DNA from: Paracoccaceae bacterium
GTDB lineage: Bacteria > Pseudomonadota > Alphaproteobacteria > Rhizobiales > Stappiaceae
Assembly: GCA_013373445.1 (NCBI GenBank)
Contig: JABXHV010000103.1
Span: 1-54,446 of the forward strand
Length of the DNA stretch: 54,446 bases
Direction: 5' to 3'
Shown here: piece by piece, positions 50,114 to 54,446 of the stretch
How the letters are laid out: every line of letters begins with the position of its first letter
Numbering within the stretch: position 1 is the first letter of the stretch
Notes under the pieces: generated by a model
What the model was told of the DNA's origin: nothing
Databases searched by the model: none
The model's input: the letters and a program-made list of their open reading frames with translations, nothing else
Made by a program: the position numbers and the translations under genes

Positions 50114-50728
50114 CTAGATACGCCGGGCGGTTTCAAGAATGATGTTGATGCAGGCCTGCTCAACCTGAAGGTATCCCGGACGGGTTCGGTCGTTGGGGTG
50201 CGGCAACGGTGGAACATGAACGAAAGCAGCTTTGTAGCCGTCGCGAAGGCTGTCCCACAAGGTCGCATTGCAAAGATAGGTGCCCGCGTCCCTGGAAAGA
50301 CTGGTGGGCACACCGGCCCTGAGCGAGGCTTGCTGCAACGCCTTGACCGGCAGCGTGGAATAGCGCGCAGCGGGGGCGTCTTTTTCAAGAACCACATGAG
50401 GGAAATGGACGCCTGCAGCATCAGGTATGATACGCGTTGCACAGTTCACGGCACGGGTTTCAATGCTGATGTTGCGACGCTTGCCTGCCACGCCAAAATG
50501 CAGGATTGCGTCCGGCTGGAGTTTGGCGCGAAGCACGCTTGCGGCGCTCTTGCGGCCTGACCAGGTCGTTGGCAGCAGGGCAAACTGCACAAGAGTGTTT
50601 TGAAACAGGTCTGGAAGCCGCATGGGCAAGCGTTTGATCAACAGGCTGGTCGGGTTGATCGGCATGCCGGGAAACGGTTCAAAACCGGTGATCAAAAGTG
50701 ATTTCGGTGGTCGTGTGTTGCGCGTCAT
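50114..50728 (-). CDS. pcp: Pyroglutamyl-peptidase I (peptidase C15)
   Basis: Cysteine peptidase of 204 residues that removes N-terminal pyroglutamate. It opens with LLITGFEPFPGMPINPTSLLIKRL (11-34), the ITGFxPFxxxxxNPS motif. The catalytic residues are Glu90 (RRNISIETRAVN), Cys153 (AGTYLCNATLW) and His171 (AFVHVPPLP). The length is typical. The first residues MTRNTRPPK are not conserved, so the exact start could be later. It lies five bases downstream of the meaB stop and probably forms a transcript with it. Confidence 0.9.
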   Translation of the reverse strand: MTRNTRPPKSLLITGFEPFPGMPINPTSLLIKRLPMRLPDLFQNTLVQFALLPTTWSGRKSAASVLRAKLQPDAILHFGVAGKRRNISIETRAVNCATRIIPDAAGVHFPHVVLEKDAPAARYSTLPVKALQQASLRAGVPTSLSRDAGTYLCNATLWDSLRDGYKAAFVHVPPLPHPNDRTRPGYLQVEQACINIILETARRI

Positions 50729-50733
50729 TTGGG

Positions 50734-51738
50734 TCAGTCGTTCAAAGGCATTGGCCCGAACAGGCGTTCGAGCGCTGTCGTGACCTCAATTGATCCCTGT
50801 TGGACTTCAGCTTCCAAAGTCTTCATCAGGGCCGCTTTTTCGCGGTCCTGGTAAAGCTGGTCAATCAGTCTTTGCATCAGCTGATCCTTGAACCAGTCCA
50901 CGCGCTGTGCGTTGCGGCGGGCCTCAAAGGCGCCGTTGCTGCGACATGTCTCGTGGTGGTCGAGTGCATTTTGCCAAAGGGGTGCCATGTCTTCCAGCTT
51001 GAGCGCTGACATGGTTTGCACCGGGGGTGTCCAACCTGGCGTGTTGGGCATTAATAGTTCCAGTGCGCGCCGGTAGGAAGAAGCCGTTGAAAGCGCCAGC
51101 TCCCGGTTGTCGCCATCGGCCTTGTTGACCACCAGCATGTCGGCGACTTCCAGAATGCCCTTCTTGATCCCCTGCAATTCATCCCCCGCACCAGGCAGCA
51201 TCAGGACCATGAAGAAATCCACCATATTGGCAACGCTGGTCTCTGACTGCCCAACACCGACAGTCTCGACGAGGATGATATCGAAGCCAGCTGCCTCGCA
51301 TAAAAGCAGGCTTTCCCGCGTCTTGGCGGCCACGCCTCCCAATGTGCCTGCAGCCGGGCTCGGCCGAATGAAGGCGTTTCTATCGATTGAGAGCTGGGCC
51401 ATACGGGTCTTGTCGCCCAGAATGGACCCGCCGGTCCGCACGGAAGAAGGATCGACTGCCAGCACTGCGACCTTATGGCCACGGCCAGTCAGATAACTGC
51501 CGAGCATGTCAATCAACGTCGACTTGCCAACGCCTGGCACACCGGAAATGCCGATGCGCAGGCTTTTGCCAGTGTCGGCAAGCACGAGCTGAAGCAGCTT
51601 ATGCGCTCTGGCGCGGTGCTCGGGCTTGCGCGATTCAATCAAGGTGATGGCGCGAGCCAGCGCAGCGCGTTGTCCTGCCTTCAGATCGCGGGCAAGGTCA
51701 TCAAGGTCGAACGCTGGGCCATTGGTGTGCGCACTCAT
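50734..51738 (-). CDS. meaB: Methylmalonyl-CoA mutase-associated GTPase MeaB
   Basis: G3E-family GTPase of 334 residues that protects and reloads adenosylcobalamin in methylmalonyl-CoA mutase (ArgK/MeaB). Walker A is IGISGVPGVGKSTLIDMLG (58-76) and the G3E region includes VLAVDPSSVRTGGSILGDKTRMAQLS, with Walker B-like FDIILVETVGVGQSE and base-recognition NKADGDN. The C-terminal dimerisation arm is present. No mutase subunit is in this window; ethylmalonyl-CoA mutase, which uses MeaB in Alphaproteobacteria, is an alternative partner. The gene lies head-to-tail with the pcp-like gene. Confidence 0.95.
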   Translation of the reverse strand: MSAHTNGPAFDLDDLARDLKAGQRAALARAITLIESRKPEHRARAHKLLQLVLADTGKSLRIGISGVPGVGKSTLIDMLGSYLTGRGHKVAVLAVDPSSVRTGGSILGDKTRMAQLSIDRNAFIRPSPAAGTLGGVAAKTRESLLLCEAAGFDIILVETVGVGQSETSVANMVDFFMVLMLPGAGDELQGIKKGILEVADMLVVNKADGDNRELALSTASSYRRALELLMPNTPGWTPPVQTMSALKLEDMAPLWQNALDHHETCRSNGAFEARRNAQRVDWFKDQLMQRLIDQLYQDREKAALMKTLEAEVQQGSIEVTTALERLFGPMPLND

Positions 51739-51825
51739 GGCTCAAGGCTTACCTGACTCACCCCAAACGGTCACCTGTAAATTTGCCGCAGGGGGGCGAG
51801 CGGAGGAAGTTGGGAAACGACGCCT

Positions 51826-52425
51826 CTAGGCGTTTGGGGTCCACAAGATACGCTGGAGAGTTGCCTGGCGCAGCTCATCGTCAGGTGGCAGGCGGTCGAA
51901 CGGACCTTGGTACTGTGGAATGGCAAAGACCAGTTCGACGTTCGAGGTGTTCTTGGCCTGGCAAATTGCCATGCCGCGCCACAGGGCCTTGCCGACGCGG
52001 CAATTGCGACGGCTCAGGCCGATTTGGTCAAAGCTCATGTCGATCCGTTCGCCGTTCGGACCTTGCAGGAACGGGGACACGCCATGGACTTCGCGGACCT
52101 TGCCGTTCTTGGCCTTGAACGCCTGCAGAACCTGGAAACCGTCTGCATTGAACACAACCGTTGCCCATTCCGTCGTCGTTTCGACAGCTGATTGAATGCC
52201 ATCTGTCGTATAACCTGGCATGACAGCGGCAATCGACTTGGGACCATACGTTGTATCAACGGTGATACCACCAACGCCGCTATCGGTAATCTGCAGCAGG
52301 CTGGTATCCCTCTTGGGGCCTGAAGCGGACGATGAACCAAGATCCCCAGAGTAATCGACAGAGGGGGAACAGGACGCGAGCAGAAGACCAAAAAGGCAAA
52401 CAAGTCCCGAAGCCGTGAAACGCAT
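51826..52425 (-). CDS. Lipoprotein, DUF1131-like
   Basis: Precursor of 199 residues with a lipobox: MRFTASGLVCLFGLLLASCSPS, cysteine 19 following L-A-S. The mature region ITDSGVGGITVDTTYGPKSIAAVMPGYTTDGIQSAVETTTEWATVVFNADGFQVLQA resembles DUF1131 proteins such as E. coli YfeY, a sigma-E-regulated outer-membrane lipoprotein. Later IDMSFDQIGLSRRNCRVGKALWRGMAIC has two cysteines that could form a disulfide. The start at 52425 is favoured because the signal peptide begins there. Function is unknown; it may be envelope-stress related by analogy. Confidence 0.8.
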   Translation of the reverse strand: MRFTASGLVCLFGLLLASCSPSVDYSGDLGSSSASGPKRDTSLLQITDSGVGGITVDTTYGPKSIAAVMPGYTTDGIQSAVETTTEWATVVFNADGFQVLQAFKAKNGKVREVHGVSPFLQGPNGERIDMSFDQIGLSRRNCRVGKALWRGMAICQAKNTSNVELVFAIPQYQGPFDRLPPDDELRQATLQRILWTPNA

Positions 52426-52563
52426 GAAGAAATACCTGGAGAGTTTTGGATTGGTAGGTTGGGATCGATATGAAAACGCTCTTAGCACCTCGATTTGCCC
52501 ATTAAAAGCAGGCACAGGTTGCTGAGCAATCCACTGGTGGAAAACGGCTGTTCTAGGTGCGGA

Positions 52564-53145
52564 TTATAGCTCTTCCGGTTTGACCCACTTGGCAACCGCA
52601 GGCGGTTCATAGGATCGGAACAGCTCCAGAAGCTGCTTCGGCGTCTCCGCCGCTTGCACCATGGTACGCATTTCCAGCTTCATGAAGCCTTCCTTTTGCT
52701 GATGGTCCAGAAACGCCAGCAGGTGATCATAATAGCCGTTGGTGTTGATGAAGCCGCAGGGCTTCTTGTGATACCCAAGCTGACCCCAGGTCCAGACCTC
52801 GAAGATCTCTTCCATTGTTCCGGCCCCGCCGGGCAGTGCGAAAAAACCGTCTGATTTTTCTGCCATCAGCGCCTTGCGTTCGTGCATTGAGGAGACGATG
52901 TGCAATTCGCTCAAGCTCTCGTGGGCGAGTTCTTTTTCCTGCAACGCCTTTGGCAAGATACCGATGACGGTGCCGCCGGCCGCAAGCGCAGCGTCAGCAA
53001 CAGCACCCATAAGACCTACCTTCGACCCGCCATAAACGAGCGTAATACCTTCTTCGGCAAGCAGTCGCCCCGTCTGGGTCGCAGCCTCTTCATAGTTCGG
53101 CGCATTGCCGGAACTCGAGCCGCAGTAAACGCAAATGGATTTCAT
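52564..53145 (-). CDS. LOG-family protein (Rossmann fold, TIGR00730)
   Basis: Protein of 193 residues: MKSICVYCGSSSGNAPNYEEAA at the start and the key phosphoribohydrolase motif PGGAGTMEEIFEVWTWGQLGYHKKP (105-129), with an upstream SMHERKALM carrying the conserved arginine. These enzymes release free cytokinin-like bases from nucleotides in plants; bacterial homologues are often annotated as lysine decarboxylase, which is not supported by this motif. The true substrate in bacteria is a nucleoside monophosphate such as AMP or an N6-modified AMP. The gene is monocistronic between the lipoprotein and M20 peptidase genes. Confidence 0.92.
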   Translation of the reverse strand: MKSICVYCGSSSGNAPNYEEAATQTGRLLAEEGITLVYGGSKVGLMGAVADAALAAGGTVIGILPKALQEKELAHESLSELHIVSSMHERKALMAEKSDGFFALPGGAGTMEEIFEVWTWGQLGYHKKPCGFINTNGYYDHLLAFLDHQQKEGFMKLEMRTMVQAAETPKQLLELFRSYEPPAVAKWVKPEEL

Positions 53146-53252
53146 CGATGAGACCTTTGAAGCCGTTGAGAAAATGGAACTTTATTGCGCCATTCGACGA
53201 GAAGTCAGCCAGCGGAGAGGCTTGTTCATCTCCGCTGGCTGCTGGAATGGTC

Positions 53253-54446
53253 CTAACCTTCGGAAAGCTCTTCCAGAACCCGAGCCCAGGAGCGTATACC
53301 CTTGTGAAAGCTAGTCAAATTGTACTTCTCGTTCGGAGAGTGGATTTGATCGTCTTCCAGTCCGAAGCCGATCAACAGCGAATCCATACCGAGCATGCGC
53401 TTGAAGTCGCCGACGATCGGGATCGAACCGCCGCAGCCTACAAGCGCGGCTGACTTGCCCCATTCTTCTGTAAGCGCTTTCTTGCCCTTGGACAGGGCCG
53501 GGCTGTCAAAGTCGAGCCGCAGGGCAGGGCTGCCTTCCTTGGCAATGAAGTCAACCGTGCAATCAGCCGGCACCTTGGAGCGGACATAGGCGCGGAAGGC
53601 CTCCTGGATCTTTTGCGGATCCTGATCGCCGACAAGCCGGAAGGTGAACTTCGCGTGGGCTTCAGACGGAATAACCGTCTTGCTGCCGGGGCCTTGATAG
53701 CCGCCCCACATGCCGTTGACCTCAGCGGTCGGGCGCGTCCACATGTGCTCAAGCGGCAGGCGGCCCTTTTCACCCCGTGACGTCTCCAGACCGATTTCTC
53801 CAAGGAAGCGCTCAACGGAAAAACCGAGCTCGCCCCACATCTTGGTGACCTCTTCCGGCATATCGATCACACCGTCATAAAAGCCCGGGATCGTAATGCG
53901 GCCGTCTGCGTCGTGGATGCCGGCAATAATATCGGCAATAATGTGGTTCGGGTTTTGAGCCGTGCCGCCATAAAAGCCGGAGTGAAGATCGCGGTTGGCG
54001 GCCTTGACGACAACTTCATCGCCAACCATGCCGCGCAGCATGACGGAAATCGCCGGCGTTTCCGCGTCCCACATGCCGGTATCGCACACCAGCGCCAGAT
54101 CACACGTCAGCTCGTCCTTGTTGGCAACAAGGAAGGGGTGAAGTGACGGCGACCCGCTTTCTTCCTCGCCCTCAAACAGGATCGAGACGTCAACCGGCAG
54201 ATCTCCGGTCTCTGCGATAAAGGCGCGGGCTGCTTCCACAAAGGTCATCAGCTGACCCTTGTCGTCGGCAGAGCCGCGGGCAACGATGATCTTCGATCCG
54301 TCTTCGCGGGTCTGGATACTTGGCTCGAATGGGTCCTGGTTCCAAAGTTCCAGCGGATCGACAGGCTGCACATCATAGTGACCATAAAAGAGCACATGCG
54401 GGCCAGCCTTGCCTGACTTGCGATGTCCGACCACCATCGGGTGGCC
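53253..54446 (-). CDS. M20-family metallopeptidase (dipeptidase-like), truncated at the right edge
   Basis: The 5' part lies outside the window; the visible 397 residues extend to the stop at 53253. Metal-site motifs are FYGHYDVQPVDP (His and Asp for zinc), SADDKGQ, FEGEEESGSPSLHP (catalytic Glu) and DTGMWDAETPA, plus the HSGFYGG lid residues and C-terminal GCGGSIPIVGDFKRMLG. This matches the larger (about 450-residue) M20 dipeptidases acting on short peptides or acyl-amino acids. The adjacent gene order gives no further hint. It is not the short ArgE/DapE type, judging from the long lid domain. Confidence 0.92.
   Translation of the reverse strand, partial: GHPMVVGHRKSGKAGPHVLFYGHYDVQPVDPLELWNQDPFEPSIQTREDGSKIIVARGSADDKGQLMTFVEAARAFIAETGDLPVDVSILFEGEEESGSPSLHPFLVANKDELTCDLALVCDTGMWDAETPAISVMLRGMVGDEVVVKAANRDLHSGFYGGTAQNPNHIIADIIAGIHDADGRITIPGFYDGVIDMPEEVTKMWGELGFSVERFLGEIGLETSRGEKGRLPLEHMWTRPTAEVNGMWGGYQGPGSKTVIPSEAHAKFTFRLVGDQDPQKIQEAFRAYVRSKVPADCTVDFIAKEGSPALRLDFDSPALSKGKKALTEEWGKSAALVGCGGSIPIVGDFKRMLGMDSLLIGFGLEDDQIHSPNEKYNLTSFHKGIRSWARVLEELSEG

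Noticed and set aside
1-54446. Search for CRISPR arrays, IS elements, integrases, phage genes or att sites
   Set aside because: No regularly spaced repeats, transposase motifs, recombinase genes or tRNA-flanking duplications were seen; the tRNA-Gln has no adjacent integrase.

Overview
This 54.4-kb window is chromosomal DNA from an alphaproteobacterium, most plausibly a marine or host-associated member of the Hyphomicrobiales (Roseibium/Labrenzia/Stappia-like). The grounds are moderate GC, a dense mix of ABC and TRAP uptake systems, an alphaproteobacterial-type ornithine decarboxylase with a long structured leader, a Rhizobium etli ReAV-type asparaginase and a TIGR03808-like Tat-exported beta-helix protein. 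No rRNA, phage, IS element, integrase or CRISPR array was seen. There is one tRNA, tRNA-Gln(TTG). The lineage is an inference from gene content.

1-21 kb is a catabolic island. It begins with the end of a PotA-like ATPase and two permeases (polyamine/iron-type ABC importer), then a cupin and a GMC oxidoreductase. Next come a class III CoA-transferase, an acyl-CoA dehydrogenase with a relocated catalytic base, a CitE-like lyase, an MmgE/PrpD protein and a MaoC-like hydratase. The transferase, hydratase and lyase match the logic of itaconate/mesaconate-type C5-dicarboxylate breakdown to pyruvate and acetyl-CoA. A LysR regulator sits convergent to this set. On the minus strand is a long ribose-type ABC operon: permease, binding protein, a permease fused to a strictosidine-synthase-like propeller, a second propeller protein, a double ATPase, a Zn alcohol dehydrogenase and an aldehyde dehydrogenase. 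The same palindromic LysR-type box (CATAG-N7-CTATG) lies upstream of the LysR gene and upstream of the operon, tying regulator and operon together.

21-31 kb holds the tRNA, a YCII-like/MAPEG pair behind an AT-rich palindrome, a YitT-type membrane protein, a TRAP transporter (DctPQM), a YbaK-type tRNA deacylase, a divergent FAD oxidoreductase/MnmD pair that looks like a split MnmC, a CoxG-like protein and a DMT exporter.

31-43 kb holds malate synthase G and a two-component system divergent from a secreted protein with seven EF-hand loops, with a 14-bp inverted repeat in the shared promoter. Then come ornithine decarboxylase with a candidate bistable leader RNA, a GNAT enzyme, a TetR/VOC divergent pair with two perfect operators, and a SulP anion transporter.

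43-54 kb holds a Tlde1/DUF2778-type protein, a glyoxalase-related protein with a coupled small ORF, and a nitrogen-catabolism run (aminotransferase, asparaginase, DDAH). On the minus strand are a Tat-exported beta-helix protein, pyroglutamyl peptidase, MeaB, a lipoprotein, a LOG-family protein and a truncated M20 peptidase.

The most unusual items are the permease-lactonase fusion with its LysR boxes, the C5-acid cluster, the EF-hand/two-component locus and the ODC leader.
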